64,000 nucleotides of DNA from Malikia granosa (GTDB lineage: Bacteria; Pseudomonadota; Gammaproteobacteria; Burkholderiales; Burkholderiaceae_C), in the NCBI RefSeq assembly GCF_002980595.1, contig NZ_PVLQ01000012.1:62001-126000 (forward strand), given 5' to 3'. The notes beneath the pieces were generated by a model. The model did not search any database. It was given only the letters and a program-made list of their open reading frames with translations, and was not told the DNA's origin. This document shows positions 31,484-41,123 of this stretch, one piece after another. A program made the translations under genes and the position numbers. The number at the start of each line of letters is the position of its first letter. Position 1 is the first letter of the stretch.

Positions 31484-33745
31484 TCACGGGTTGTGCGGCG
31501 CGGCGCGGCCCGGGTCCTCGCGCAGCACCCGCATCACGGTCGGCGTGCGCTTCAAGCTGCGCAGCACATGCGCGAGGTGCACCCGGTCGCGTACCGCGAT
31601 CGTGAAGCGGATGTCGAGCGCGGACTGCACCGACTCCTCGCTCATCTGCAGATGGGTGATGTCGGCCTCGGCGGCGGCGAGGGCGGCGGCGACCTTGGCC
31701 AGTGCGCCCTTGACGTTGTTGAGCGTCACGATCAGGCAGGTCTCGAAGGTGCGCACCGGCTCGTCCGACCATTCGACCGCGGTGAAGCGTTCGCTGTCGC
31801 GCAGCAGCTGCTTCTGGATCACCGGGCAGTCGTCGGTATGCACCACCAGGCCTTCGCCGCGTCCCAGGTAGCCGACGATGGCGTCGCCCGGGATCGGATG
31901 GCAGCAGGTGGCGTAGCGCACCGAGGCGCCCTCGCTGCCGTCGAGCGCGAGCACGCCCTGGCTGAGCTTGTCGTGGCCGCCGGCGTAGCGCTCCTGGGTC
32001 ATCAGCAGCACGTCGGGCTTCTGGCCGGCCTCGTTGAGCAGGGCGGCGAGCTTGATCGCGACCATGGTCGCGATGCGCTTGCCCAGCCCGATGTCGGCCA
32101 GCAGCTCGTCGCGGTTCTTGTTGCCGGTGAAGCGCAGCAGCTTGTCCCACAGGCCCTGGGTCGGTCCGCTGACCGCGGGCAGGCTGGCGATGCCTTCGGC
32201 GCGCAGCGACTGCAGCAGCAGCCGCTCGCCGAGCTCGCGCGACTCCTTGAGCTCGAGCGTCTTGAGGTGGTGGCGGATCTTGGAGCGCGCGCGGCCGGTG
32301 CGCACGAAGCTCAGCCAGACCGGGTTCGGCTTGGCATGCTGCGAGGTCGCGATCTCGACCACGTCGCCGTTCTTTAGCTCGGTGTGCAGCGGGCTCTGCT
32401 CGCGGTTGACCGTGGCGCCGATCGCGTGCGAGCCGATGTCGGTGTGGATCGCGTAGGCGAAGTCGACCACGGTCGCGCCGCGCGGCATCGCCATGATGCG
32501 GCCCTTGGGCGTGAAGACATAGACCGCCTCCGGGAACAGGTCGATCTTGACATGGTCCCAGAACTCGGCCGCGTCATGGGTCTCCTGCTGGATGTCGAGC
32601 AGGGACTGCAGCCATTGCGTGCTGAGGTCCTTGGCGGCGGCGCTGTCGGGCTCGCTGGCCTTGTAGAGCCAGTGCGCGGCCACGCCCGACTCGGCCACCA
32701 CGTCCATCGGCTCGGTGCGCAGCTGGAACTCGATGTTGGTGCCGAACGGGCCGACCAGCGTCGTGTGCAGCGACTGGTAGCCGTTGGCCTTCGGGATCGC
32801 GATGTAGTCGCGGAACTTGCCCGGCAGCGGCTTGTAGAGCTGGTGCAGCACGCCCAGGGCGGTGTAGCAGTTCATCAGCTCGGGCAGCACGATGCGAAAG
32901 CCGTAGATGTCGGTCACCTGCGCGAACGACAGGTGCTTGAGCTGCATCTTGCGGTAGATCGAGAACAGCGTCTTCTGCCGGCCGCGGATGCGCGGCTCCA
33001 TGCCATGCTGGTCGAAGGCGGTCTCGACCTCGGCCTGCACCTTGGCGATCAGGTCCTTGCGCCGGTTGCGCGACTTGGCGAGCGCCTTGCTCAGGATCTC
33101 GTAGCGCCAGGGATAGAGGTGCTTGAAGGCCAGATCCTGCAGTTCGCGGTAGCTGTGGTTGAGGCCGAGCCGGTGCGCGATCGGTGCGTAGATCTCCAGC
33201 GTCTCGGACGAGATCCGGCCCCATTTGCTGCGCGGCATGTCGCCCATGGTGCGCATGTTGTGGGTGCGGTCGGCCAGCTTGATCAGGATCACGCGCACGT
33301 CGCGCGCCATCGCCAGCAGCATCTTGCGGAAGGATTCGGCCTGGTTGTGCTCGCGCGAGTGGAACTCGAGCTTCTCGAGCTTGGTCAGGCCGTCGACCAG
33401 CTCGGCCACCGGGGTGCCGAAGCGCTCGATCAGGTCGGCCTTGCCGATGCCGCAGTCCTCCATCACGTCGTGCATCAAGGCGGCCGACAGCGCCTGCGCG
33501 TCGAGCTTCCACTCGGTGCAGATCTGCGCCACCGCGATCGGGTGCGTGATGTAGGGGTCGCCATTCTTGCGCATCTGGCCCAGATGTGCCTCGTCGGCCA
33601 GGCGGTAGGCGCGACGCACCAGCTCGATGTCGCTGGCACCCAGGTAGTCCAGGTTGGCTTCCAGGGCGGCAAAACTGGCGGCGGACGCCCGTGCCGCCGC
33701 TTGCGCCGGGCTCAGGGAAGTTGTCAAGGTCGCGTCCTGATTCAT
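31484..33745 (-). CDS. spoT: Bifunctional (p)ppGpp synthetase/hydrolase SpoT
   Basis: 753 residues. The hydrolase domain keeps the HD motif (His92-Asp93) and ED (Glu96-Asp97), so ppGpp hydrolysis should be active. The synthetase domain has GRQKTLFSIYRKM, DIYGFRIV and FRDYIAIPKANGYQSLHT, the SpoT-type version. TGS (VFTPKGRIMAMPRGATVVDFAYAIH), helical, zinc-finger (CCHPIPGDAIVGYLGRGEGLVVH) and ACT (VTLNNVKGALAKVAAALAAAEADI) domains follow. It lies downstream of rpoZ with a terminator between, and rpoZ-spoT is a standard proteobacterial order. Confidence 0.96.
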   Translation of the reverse strand: MNQDATLTTSLSPAQAAARASAASFAALEANLDYLGASDIELVRRAYRLADEAHLGQMRKNGDPYITHPIAVAQICTEWKLDAQALSAALMHDVMEDCGIGKADLIERFGTPVAELVDGLTKLEKLEFHSREHNQAESFRKMLLAMARDVRVILIKLADRTHNMRTMGDMPRSKWGRISSETLEIYAPIAHRLGLNHSYRELQDLAFKHLYPWRYEILSKALAKSRNRRKDLIAKVQAEVETAFDQHGMEPRIRGRQKTLFSIYRKMQLKHLSFAQVTDIYGFRIVLPELMNCYTALGVLHQLYKPLPGKFRDYIAIPKANGYQSLHTTLVGPFGTNIEFQLRTEPMDVVAESGVAAHWLYKASEPDSAAAKDLSTQWLQSLLDIQQETHDAAEFWDHVKIDLFPEAVYVFTPKGRIMAMPRGATVVDFAYAIHTDIGSHAIGATVNREQSPLHTELKNGDVVEIATSQHAKPNPVWLSFVRTGRARSKIRHHLKTLELKESRELGERLLLQSLRAEGIASLPAVSGPTQGLWDKLLRFTGNKNRDELLADIGLGKRIATMVAIKLAALLNEAGQKPDVLLMTQERYAGGHDKLSQGVLALDGSEGASVRYATCCHPIPGDAIVGYLGRGEGLVVHTDDCPVIQKQLLRDSERFTAVEWSDEPVRTFETCLIVTLNNVKGALAKVAAALAAAEADITHLQMSEESVQSALDIRFTIAVRDRVHLAHVLRSLKRTPTVMRVLREDPGRAAPHNP

Positions 33746-33822
33746 GCCTTTACTTTAGCCTGAATACGGCAAATTGACGTGGAAGCGGTCATGGCAGTCG
33801 GATTCGGGCCACACAAAACGAG

Positions 33823-33846
33823 AAGGCACCGCGTTTGCGGTGCCTT
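33823..33846 (-). terminator. Terminator downstream of rpoZ
   Basis: AAGGCACCGC-gttt-GCGGTGCCTT is a perfect 10-bp hairpin between rpoZ and spoT. On the minus strand it is followed by CTCGTTTTG. It probably lets only some transcripts continue into spoT. Confidence 0.75.
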
Positions 33847-33866
33847 CTTGCTGGAGGATCTGAGGT

Positions 33867-34070
33867 TCAGATCGGAACTTTCTTGAGCATCTCGAGGCCG
33901 ACCTTGCCGTCTGCGATCTCGCGCAGGGCGGTCACGCAGGGCTTGTTCTTGGTCTCGACCCGGGCGCTGTGGCCCTGGTGCAGCATGCGGGCGCGGTAGG
34001 TTGCGGCCAGCACGAGCTGAAAGCGATTGGGGATCTTTTCCAGACAGTCTTCAACGGTGATGCGTGCCAT
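33867..34070 (-). CDS. rpoZ: RNA polymerase omega subunit
   Basis: 67 residues: [20 protein letters not shown] followed by AATYRARML, the canonical omega N-terminus. It stabilises the beta' subunit and helps ppGpp bind polymerase, matching the neighbouring spoT. The open frame extends far upstream through gmk in another frame; the ATG at 34070 is the family start. Confidence 0.96.
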   Translation of the reverse strand: MARITVEDCLEKIPNRFQLVLAATYRARMLHQGHSARVETKNKPCVTALREIADGKVGLEMLKKVPI

Positions 34071-34102
34071 GACGGGCTCCGGTGCGGCGCTAGGCCGTGG
34101 GA

Positions 34103-34738
34103 TTAGGGGATATCGAGAGCGCGGAAGGTCTCGGCGCGGGCGCGACGCTGGGCGGCCACCTTGAGCCGCTGCGCGTGCGCAATGGCTTTCAGGTCGAAAA
34201 GCGCGCGCTCGAACAATTCGTTGATTATAACGAAATCGAACTTGTCGACCTGCGCGACCTCCTCGGCGGCGTTCTTCATGCGCAGCTCGATCGTCGCTTC
34301 GGAGTCCTCGTTGCGGCGCATCAGGCGCGCGCGCAGCTCGGGCCAGCTCGGCGGCAGGATGAAGATCAGCACCGCGTTGGGGAACTGCTGCTTGATCTGG
34401 ACCGCACCCTGGAAGTCGATCTCGAGCACGATGTCGGCGCCGGCCGCGATCTTGTCCTCGATCGTCTTGCGCGAGGTGCCGTAGCGGTTGCCATGGACCT
34501 GGGCCCACTCGACGAAGGCGTTGGCCTCGACCATGCGGTCGAATTCCTCCTGGCTGGTGAAGTAGTACTCGCGGCCGTGCACTTCCTGGCCGCGCGGGGC
34601 GCGGGTGGTGTGCGACACGGACAGCTCCATGCGCGAGTCGACTTCCAGCAGGGCCTTGACCAGGCTGGACTTGCCGGTGCCGCTCGGGGCTGCGACGACG
34701 TAGAGGTTGCCAGGGTAATCCATCTTGTTCTGCTTCAT
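34103..34738 (-). CDS. gmk: Guanylate kinase
   Basis: 211 residues. The P-loop is [10 protein letters not shown], with [19 protein letters not shown] binding GMP, then [10 protein letters not shown] and [10 protein letters not shown]. It phosphorylates GMP to GDP, which also supplies the GTP pool used by SpoT. The start at 34738 overlaps the yicC stop by 4 bp; MDYPG at 34723 is an alternative start. The last 25 residues are Arg/Ala-rich. Confidence 0.95.
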   Translation of the reverse strand: MKQNKMDYPGNLYVVAAPSGTGKSSLVKALLEVDSRMELSVSHTTRAPRGQEVHGREYYFTSQEEFDRMVEANAFVEWAQVHGNRYGTSRKTIEDKIAAGADIVLEIDFQGAVQIKQQFPNAVLIFILPPSWPELRARLMRRNEDSEATIELRMKNAAEEVAQVDKFDFVIINELFERALFDLKAIAHAQRLKVAAQRRARAETFRALDIP

Positions 34739-35643
34739 TCGAGGTTCTGTACCTGTTCGCGCATCTGCTCGATCATGACCTTCATGTCGACCGAGATCTT
34801 GGTCAGCTCCAAGCTGGACGACTTGCTGCCCAGGGTGTTGGCCTCGCGGTGCAGTTCCTGGATGAAGAAGTCGAGCCGCTTGCCGACCTCGCCGCCCTTG
34901 CCGATCAGGCGCTCGATCTCGTCGAGATGGGCCTGCAGCCGGGTCAGTTCCTCGGCCACGTCGATGCGGATCGCAAACGCGGTGGCTTCGGACAGCGCGC
35001 GCTCCTGCGCGGCCTGGGCCGCGGCGTCGGTCTGGGCCGCGCCGAGCGCCTCGTTCCAGCGCTCGAGGAAGCGCTGGCGCTGCAGCTCGACCAGCTGCGG
35101 CACCAGCGGCTGGGCCTGGGAGGCCAGCGCGCGCAGCTGCGCCGTGCGGTCGAGCAGCATGGCGCTGAGCTTGGCGCCTTCGCGCTCGCGCGAGGCGGTG
35201 AATTCCTCCACGGCCTGGCGCGCCAGCGCCAGCAGCGCATCGGTCAGGCCGGTCGGCGCCGGCGTGCCGCGGCCCAGCGCGGCCAGCACCTCGGCTACCG
35301 ACAGCGGGCGCGATTGCGGCATCCAGCTCAGTACCTGGTCCTGCACGCTGATGAGCTTTTGCAGCTCGGCCATGCCGGGCTGGCGCAGGCCATGGTCGCC
35401 GCGGCCCTCGATCCAGGCGCGCAGCTCGACCTTGCCGCGCTTGATGCGCGCGCCGATCAGCTCGCGCAGCGCGGGCTCGGCCGGGCGCAGCTCGTCGGAC
35501 AGGCGCAGGCTGAAGTCGAGGAAGCGGCTGTTGACCGAGCGTATTTCCATGCCGAGCATGGCCGAGGCTGCGGGGGTGGGGAGGTCGGTGTCGGCGGGCT
35601 GGCTCTGGGCCGTGGCATAGCCGGTCATGCTGTAAACTGGCAT
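34735..35643 (-). CDS. yicC: YicC/YloC-family endoribonuclease-type protein
   Basis: 302 residues beginning [13 protein letters not shown], the conserved YicC N-terminus. [22 protein letters not shown]-type motifs occur near residues 28-50. The C-terminus ([29 protein letters not shown]) is the DUF1732 signature with the conserved E-x-NTLGSK. Family members have been linked to RNA cleavage. It is coupled to gmk and divergent from rph. Confidence 0.92.
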   Translation of the reverse strand: MPVYSMTGYATAQSQPADTDLPTPAASAMLGMEIRSVNSRFLDFSLRLSDELRPAEPALRELIGARIKRGKVELRAWIEGRGDHGLRQPGMAELQKLISVQDQVLSWMPQSRPLSVAEVLAALGRGTPAPTGLTDALLALARQAVEEFTASREREGAKLSAMLLDRTAQLRALASQAQPLVPQLVELQRQRFLERWNEALGAAQTDAAAQAAQERALSEATAFAIRIDVAEELTRLQAHLDEIERLIGKGGEVGKRLDFFIQELHREANTLGSKSSSLELTKISVDMKVMIEQMREQVQNLE

Positions 35644-35773
35644 TTCAATTCTCGCAGTCGGGACGCAACGGCGTTGCATAGACTGCGATTATGTCAAAGA
35701 CCAGGGTCGCTCCCGCGCGACAGGCGTCAGGGCGGCTATCCTCCTGCCCCATTCATTGTCCAAGACCTCCCCC

Positions 35774-36532
35774 ATGACCGACCCGACCCTGACCGCCACG
35801 GTGCTGCGCGCCGATGGCCGCCGCCCCGATGCCCTGCGCCCGGTGCGCATCACCCGTCACTACACCATGCATGCCGAGGGCTCGGTGCTGGTCGAGTTCG
35901 GCAACACCAAGGTGCTCTGCACCGCCTCGGTCGAGGAGAAGGTGCCGCCGCACCAGAAGGGCAGCGGCGAGGGCTGGGTCACGGCCGAGTACGGCATGTT
36001 GCCACGCGCGACCCACAGCCGCAGCAGCCGCGAGGCCGCCAAGGGCAAGCAGAGCGGCCGCACCCAGGAGATCCAGCGCCTGATCGGCCGCTCGCTGCGT
36101 GCGGTGTTCGACCTCAAGGCGCTCGGCGAGCGCACCATCACGCTCGACTGCGACGTGCTGCAGGCCGATGGCGGCACCCGCACCGCCGCCATCACGGGCG
36201 CCTTCGTCGCGGCGCAGGACGCGGTGCACCAGTTGCTCGCCGAGGGCAAGATCACCGTCAGCCCGCTGCTGCACCCGGTGGCGGCGGTCTCGGTCGGCAT
36301 CGTCAAGGGCCAGCCGGTGCTCGATCTCGACTACCTGGAGGATTCCGGCTGCGACACCGACATGAACGTGGTCATGACCGGCGCCGGCCATTACGTCGAG
36401 GTCCAGGGCACGGCTGAGGGCCAGCCCTTCAGCCGGACTGAAATGAACCAGCTGCTGCTGCTGGCCGAGCAGGGCATAGCTGAGCTGATCGTGCTGCAGC
36501 AGGCCGCGCTGGCCGGCGCCGACGTGATCTGA
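35774..36532 (+). CDS. rph: Ribonuclease PH
   Basis: 252 residues. [44 protein letters not shown] and [17 protein letters not shown] are RNase PH hallmarks, and [19 protein letters not shown] forms the phosphate-binding active site. It trims tRNA 3' ends phosphorolytically. The start at 35774 is chosen over a TTG six codons upstream. It is followed closely by rdgB and hemW in one operon. Confidence 0.95.
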   Translation: MTDPTLTATVLRADGRRPDALRPVRITRHYTMHAEGSVLVEFGNTKVLCTASVEEKVPPHQKGSGEGWVTAEYGMLPRATHSRSSREAAKGKQSGRTQEIQRLIGRSLRAVFDLKALGERTITLDCDVLQADGGTRTAAITGAFVAAQDAVHQLLAEGKITVSPLLHPVAAVSVGIVKGQPVLDLDYLEDSGCDTDMNVVMTGAGHYVEVQGTAEGQPFSRTEMNQLLLLAEQGIAELIVLQQAALAGADVI

Positions 36533-36542
36533 GGAGGCGGAC

Positions 36543-37166
36543 ATGACAGGCAGGAAACTGGTGCTGGCGTCTAACAATGCCGGCAAGCTGGCCGAGTTGC
36601 AGGACATGTTCGGGTCGCTCGGGGTCGAGCTGATCCGCCAGGGCGAGCTCAACATTCCCGAGGCGCCTGAGCCGCATCGCACCTTCATCGAGAACGCGCT
36701 GGCCAAGGCGCGCCATGCGGCGCGCTTGAGCGGCCTGCCCGCGATGGCCGACGACGCGGGCCTCTGCGTCGACGCCTTCGGCGGCCTGCCGGGGGTCGAC
36801 ACCGCCTACTACTGCACCCAGTTCGGCTACGCCAAGAGCGACGCCAACAATGTGCGCGCGCTGCTCGAGCAGCTGCAGGGCCAGGCCAACCGGCGCGCCG
36901 CCATGGTCAGCACCCTGGTCGCGGTGCGCAGCGCCGACGACCCCGAGCCGCTGGTGGCGAGCGGCCGCGTCGCCGGCCTGATCACCGAGCAACCGGTGGG
37001 CGAGAACGGCTTCGGCTTCGATCCGGTGATGTACATCCCCGAGTTCGGCCAGACCTTTGCCCAGCTGAGCCACGAGGTCAAGAACGCCAACAGCCATCGC
37101 GGCCGCGCCGCGCGCGCCATGTTGGCGCTGATGCGCGAGCGCTGGTATCCGGACGCTGCCGCATGA
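36543..37166 (+). CDS. rdgB: RdgB/HAM1-family dITP/XTP pyrophosphatase
   Basis: 207 residues. LVLASNNAGKLAELQDMF at the start, FIENALAKARHAARLSGLPAMADDAGLCVDA in the middle, and GENGFGFDPVMYIPE near the C-terminus are the family motifs. It hydrolyses non-canonical purine triphosphates to protect DNA. GAGG lies 7 nt before the ATG, 10 bp after rph. It overlaps hemW by 4 bp. Confidence 0.95.
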   Translation: MTGRKLVLASNNAGKLAELQDMFGSLGVELIRQGELNIPEAPEPHRTFIENALAKARHAARLSGLPAMADDAGLCVDAFGGLPGVDTAYYCTQFGYAKSDANNVRALLEQLQGQANRRAAMVSTLVAVRSADDPEPLVASGRVAGLITEQPVGENGFGFDPVMYIPEFGQTFAQLSHEVKNANSHRGRAARAMLALMRERWYPDAAA

Positions 37167-38362
37167 ACCAATCTGTCATCCAGCTGCACCGCCCGGGCCA
37201 GCTGCAGCTGTCGGCCTTGCCGCCGTTGTCGCTCTATATCCACCTGCCTTGGTGCCTGAAGAAATGCCCCTATTGCGACTTCAACTCGCATGAGTCGGCG
37301 CAGCGCGATTTTCCCGAGCAGCGCTACCTCGATGCCTTGCGCGCCGACCTGGAATCCAGCTTGCCGCTGGTCTGGGGCCGCAGCGTGCACAGCGTCTTCA
37401 TCGGCGGCGGCACGCCCAGCCTGTTCTCGCCCGACGCCATCGACCGGCTGCTGTCAGACGTGCGCGCGCTGCTGCGGCTCGAGGCCGACACCGAGATCAC
37501 GCTCGAGGCCAATCCCGGCACCTTCGAGAAAGACCGCTTCAAGGCCTTCCGCGAGGCCGGCGTCACGCGCCTGAGCGTGGGCGTGCAGAGCTTCGACGAC
37601 CGCTTCCTGCAGGCGCTGGGCCGGGTCCACAGCGCCGACCAGGCCCGGGCCGCGCTGGACGAGGCCGCGCGTCATTTCGAGACCTTCAACATCGACCTGA
37701 TGTATGCGCTGCCGGGCCAGACCCTGGCCGACCTGGACCGGGATCTCGACATCGCGCTCGGCTTCAATCCGCCGCACCTGTCGGTCTACCACCTGACGCT
37801 CGAGCCCAACACCTATTTCGCCAAGTTCCCGCCCGCCTTGCCGGACGAGGACCTGGCCTACGAGATGCTCGACCGCATCACCGAGCGCACCGGCCTGGCC
37901 GGGCTGTCGCGCTACGAGGTCTCGGCCTATGCGCGCGCCGGCCATCGCTGCTTCCACAACTGGAACTACTGGCAGTTCGGCGACTACCTCGGCATCGGTG
38001 CCGGGGCCCATGGCAAGCTCAGCTTCGCGCACCGCGTGCTGCGCCAGGTGCGCTGGCGCGACCCGCAGCTCTACATGGACAACGCCTTGAAGGGCCAGCC
38101 CATGGCGAGCGAGGAGGAGGTCGCGCCGGCCGAGCTGCCGTTCGAGTTCATGCTCAATGCGCTGCGGCTGCGCGAGGGCTTCCCGCTGGCGCTGTTTGCC
38201 GAGCGCACCGGACTGCCGCTGAGCCGCATCATGCCGGCGCTGCAGCAGGCCGAGGCCAAGGGCTGGATCACCCGCGATCCGGCCAGCTTGCGCCCGACCG
38301 AGCGCGGCTTCGATTTCCTGAGCGACCTGCAGGAACTGTTCTTGCCGGACCCCGGTCGCTGA
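37163..38362 (+). CDS. hemW: Radical-SAM heme chaperone HemW
   Basis: 399 residues. The radical-SAM motif is C31-x3-C35-x2-C38 (WCLKKCPYCDF), followed by GGGTPSL, LEANPGTFE and LSVGVQSF. The C-terminal HemW part has LSRYEVSAYAR and GIGAGAHGK. HemW resembles coproporphyrinogen dehydrogenase HemN but acts as a heme carrier in respiratory enzyme assembly. The gene overlaps rdgB (ATGA), as is common for rdgB-hemW. Confidence 0.93.
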   Translation: MNQSVIQLHRPGQLQLSALPPLSLYIHLPWCLKKCPYCDFNSHESAQRDFPEQRYLDALRADLESSLPLVWGRSVHSVFIGGGTPSLFSPDAIDRLLSDVRALLRLEADTEITLEANPGTFEKDRFKAFREAGVTRLSVGVQSFDDRFLQALGRVHSADQARAALDEAARHFETFNIDLMYALPGQTLADLDRDLDIALGFNPPHLSVYHLTLEPNTYFAKFPPALPDEDLAYEMLDRITERTGLAGLSRYEVSAYARAGHRCFHNWNYWQFGDYLGIGAGAHGKLSFAHRVLRQVRWRDPQLYMDNALKGQPMASEEEVAPAELPFEFMLNALRLREGFPLALFAERTGLPLSRIMPALQQAEAKGWITRDPASLRPTERGFDFLSDLQELFLPDPGR

Positions 38363-38462
38363 CGCGGCTTTCCCCGCCTGGCAAAGACAGGCGACAATAG
38401 CGCATGACCCATGCCGGGGCGAAGCCGTCCCGCGCATCTAATTTCTGAATACTGTTCGCGTC

Positions 38463-41096
38463 GTGAATACCTCCAAGCCTTCCTCCAAGCCCGCCGACCT
38501 CTCGCAACTCGACGCCCTCACGGGCGGAGCCTTCACCGCGCCGACCTCGGGCGAGCGCGCCGCCCGCCTGCGCGAGTGGCTGGCGACCGATCCTTCGGTC
38601 GACCAGATGGCCGAGGTCTACCGCGAGCTCTCGCACCGCGACAAGGGCGCGGCCAAGGCCTTGAAGGAAAAGCTCGACGAGCTCAAGCGCGCCAAGGCGC
38701 AGGAGGCGATCGCCGAGGAATGGGCCGCCAAGGCGCGCGCGCTGATCGAGCAGCCCTGCCTGAACCTGGCCAATGCGATGGCCTGGCAGCGCGATGCCGC
38801 CAAGGCCGGCGCGCCGCTGTCGCGCGAGCCGCTGGCCGGCCTCAAGGCCGCGCTGGCCGAGCGCATGAAGGCGGTCGAGGACCTGCAGCACCGGGTCCAG
38901 GTCGAGCGCGAGACCGCACTGCTGCTGGCCCAGCGCATCGAGGTGCTGTCGACCAAGCCCTGGCGCGAGGCCCAGGCCCTGCTCGAGACCCTGCGCACCG
39001 ATGTCACGCAGTGGCAGGCCGCCGCCGCGCAGTTCAATGCCGATCCGGCCTGGAGCAGCCTGGATCCCAAGTTCCCCAAGCAGCTCGAGGCCTCAAGCCA
39101 GCAGCTGACCCTGGTCTGGGAAGCCTTCTGCGCCGCCCTCGAGCAGGCCGCCGCCGCCGCCGAGAATGCCGAGGCGCCGCTGCCCGCGGTCCCGGTCTGG
39201 GCCGACGAGCTGCGCCTGGCGCGCGGTGAGGTCCCGCTGGCTGCCGCTGCCGTTGCTGCGACGGCCGCCGCGGTCGAGCTCGATCTGGCCCAGCTGCAGG
39301 CCAAGGCGGCCGAAGCCGTCGGCGCCGCGCTGGCCGCGCTGCAGCAGAACCTGGCCGAAGGCCACAACAAGGCCACGCCCAAGCTGGTCTCGGCCCTGCG
39401 CGCCGCGCTCAAGGAGCATGGCCGCCATGTCTCGGCCGAGCTCGAGCCCCAGGTCCAGGCCGCGCTGGCGCAGGCGGGCGAGCTCGCGGGCGACCAGCGC
39501 CAGCGCGCCGACCAGCTGCGCGAGGAGCTGCTGGCCAAGGCAGTCGCGCTGACCCAGGCCCCCGAAGGCCAGCGTCCGGGCGGGCGCAAGATCCAGGAGA
39601 CGCTGCGCACCCTGCGCGAGCAGTGGAAGGCGACCGACCAGGGTGGTGCCCCGAACCACGCGCTGTGGAAGAAGTTCGACGAAGCCTGCACCGCCGCGCA
39701 CAAGCTGGTCGAGGCCTGGCTTGGCAAGCTCAAGGAACAGAACGAGGCCAGCCGCGCCCAGCGCCTGGCCATGGTCGAGGACCTCAAGGCCTGGACCGCT
39801 GCCCATGCCGACAACAGCGACTGGAAGGCCCAGCTGCGCGAGCTGCATGCCTTCTCCGAGCGCTGGCGCCAGTCGGGCCATGTCAGCGAGAAGCTCTACA
39901 CCGAGCTGCAGCCGCAATGGAAGGCCGCGATGCAGGCGGCCCATGCCCGCCTCGAAGCGGCGCAGCAAGAGAGCGTGGCACGCCGCCATGCGCTGATCGA
40001 CGAAGCCAAGCAGCTGGGCGCCGCCCCGACCCTGCGCATCGACGCGGTCAAGGCGCTGCAGCAGCGCTGGCAGCAGGAAGCCCATGCCGTGCCGCTCGAG
40101 CGCAAGCAGGAGCAGAAGCTGTGGGAGGCCTTCCGCCAGCCGATCGACGAGGCCTTCGAGCGCAAGGGCTCCGAGCGCAGCAAGTCGGCCTCGGCCGTCA
40201 GCGAGCATGACAAGATCGTGCTCGAGGCCGCCAAGGCGCTCGAGGCGGCCAACGCCGGCGGCGACGCGCAGCAGATCCGCGCCGCGATGCAGGCGCTGCA
40301 GGACGCGATCCGCGGCCAGGCCGCTGCCGTGGCCGCCGAGCAGGCCAAGCCGGCTGCGCCGGCCGAAGCGGCTGCCGAAGCCGTCGCTGATGCTGCGACC
40401 GAAGCCGCCGCCGAGCAAGCACCGGCCAAGCCGGCGCCCGCTCCGCGCAAGATCGTTGCGGTGCGCGGTGACGACCGCCCCGGCATGGTCAAGGCCCAGC
40501 CGGCCGTCGGCCGTCCGGGCGACAAGGGACAGCGTGCCGGTGGCCGCGACGAGCGCGGCAGCCGCGATGGCCGTGACGGCCGCCGCGAGGGTCCGGGTCG
40601 CTTCGAGCGCGGCGACCGTGCCGACTTCGAGCCGCGCGGTCCGCGCCTGGGCGACAGCGCCTTCCGCGCCCAGCGCGAGGCGATCGAGCATGCCGAGGCC
40701 GCGCTGCGCAAGCTCGCCGCGCAAGCCCATGGCGAGGTGCTGACCCAGCTGCTGGGCGCCTGGGAGCAGCGCGATGCAGCTGCCCTGCCTGCGGCCCAGG
40801 CCCTGGGTGGCCGGGTCGGCAATGCCCGCGCGGCCTGGGTCCAGGCCCTGGGCAAGGCACCGACCGCTGCCGCCACCGAGAGCCTGCTGCGCCTGGAGAT
40901 GGCCGCCGAGGTACCGACCCCGGCCGAGCAGCTCGACGCGCGTCGCGCGCTGCAGCTCAAGCTGCTGACCCGCCGCAACGACCCGGCGCCGGCCCAGACC
41001 TGGGCCCAGGACGTGGCCCAGGTGCTGGCCTCGGGCTATGACGCGGCCCAGGCGCGTCGCCTGCAGGCAGCGCTCAAGTCGCTGCTGCGCAAGTAA
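38463..41096 (+). CDS. DUF349-domain protein with Arg/Gly-rich linker
   Basis: 877 residues from a GTG start. Repeated helical DUF349 segments are visible, e.g. LREQWKATDQGGAPNHALWKKFDEAC (about 385-410), KLYTELQPQWKAAM and LQQRWQQEAHAVPLERKQEQKLWEAFRQPID. They are embedded in Ala/Glu/Gln-rich coiled-coil sequence. An Ala/Pro tract (about 628-662) is followed by an unusual Arg/Gly/Asp-rich stretch (about 668-731) that looks disordered, then a 146-residue helical C-terminus. The function of such proteins is unknown; the RG-rich part suggests nucleic-acid contact. No signal peptide. Confidence 0.82.
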   Translation: MNTSKPSSKPADLSQLDALTGGAFTAPTSGERAARLREWLATDPSVDQMAEVYRELSHRDKGAAKALKEKLDELKRAKAQEAIAEEWAAKARALIEQPCLNLANAMAWQRDAAKAGAPLSREPLAGLKAALAERMKAVEDLQHRVQVERETALLLAQRIEVLSTKPWREAQALLETLRTDVTQWQAAAAQFNADPAWSSLDPKFPKQLEASSQQLTLVWEAFCAALEQAAAAAENAEAPLPAVPVWADELRLARGEVPLAAAAVAATAAAVELDLAQLQAKAAEAVGAALAALQQNLAEGHNKATPKLVSALRAALKEHGRHVSAELEPQVQAALAQAGELAGDQRQRADQLREELLAKAVALTQAPEGQRPGGRKIQETLRTLREQWKATDQGGAPNHALWKKFDEACTAAHKLVEAWLGKLKEQNEASRAQRLAMVEDLKAWTAAHADNSDWKAQLRELHAFSERWRQSGHVSEKLYTELQPQWKAAMQAAHARLEAAQQESVARRHALIDEAKQLGAAPTLRIDAVKALQQRWQQEAHAVPLERKQEQKLWEAFRQPIDEAFERKGSERSKSASAVSEHDKIVLEAAKALEAANAGGDAQQIRAAMQALQDAIRGQAAAVAAEQAKPAAPAEAAAEAVADAATEAAAEQAPAKPAPAPRKIVAVRGDDRPGMVKAQPAVGRPGDKGQRAGGRDERGSRDGRDGRREGPGRFERGDRADFEPRGPRLGDSAFRAQREAIEHAEAALRKLAAQAHGEVLTQLLGAWEQRDAAALPAAQALGGRVGNARAAWVQALGKAPTAAATESLLRLEMAAEVPTPAEQLDARRALQLKLLTRRNDPAPAQTWAQDVAQVLASGYDAAQARRLQAALKSLLRK

Positions 41097-41123
41097 GCGC
41101 CTTGGATCGGGTGGCCGCGCCGT

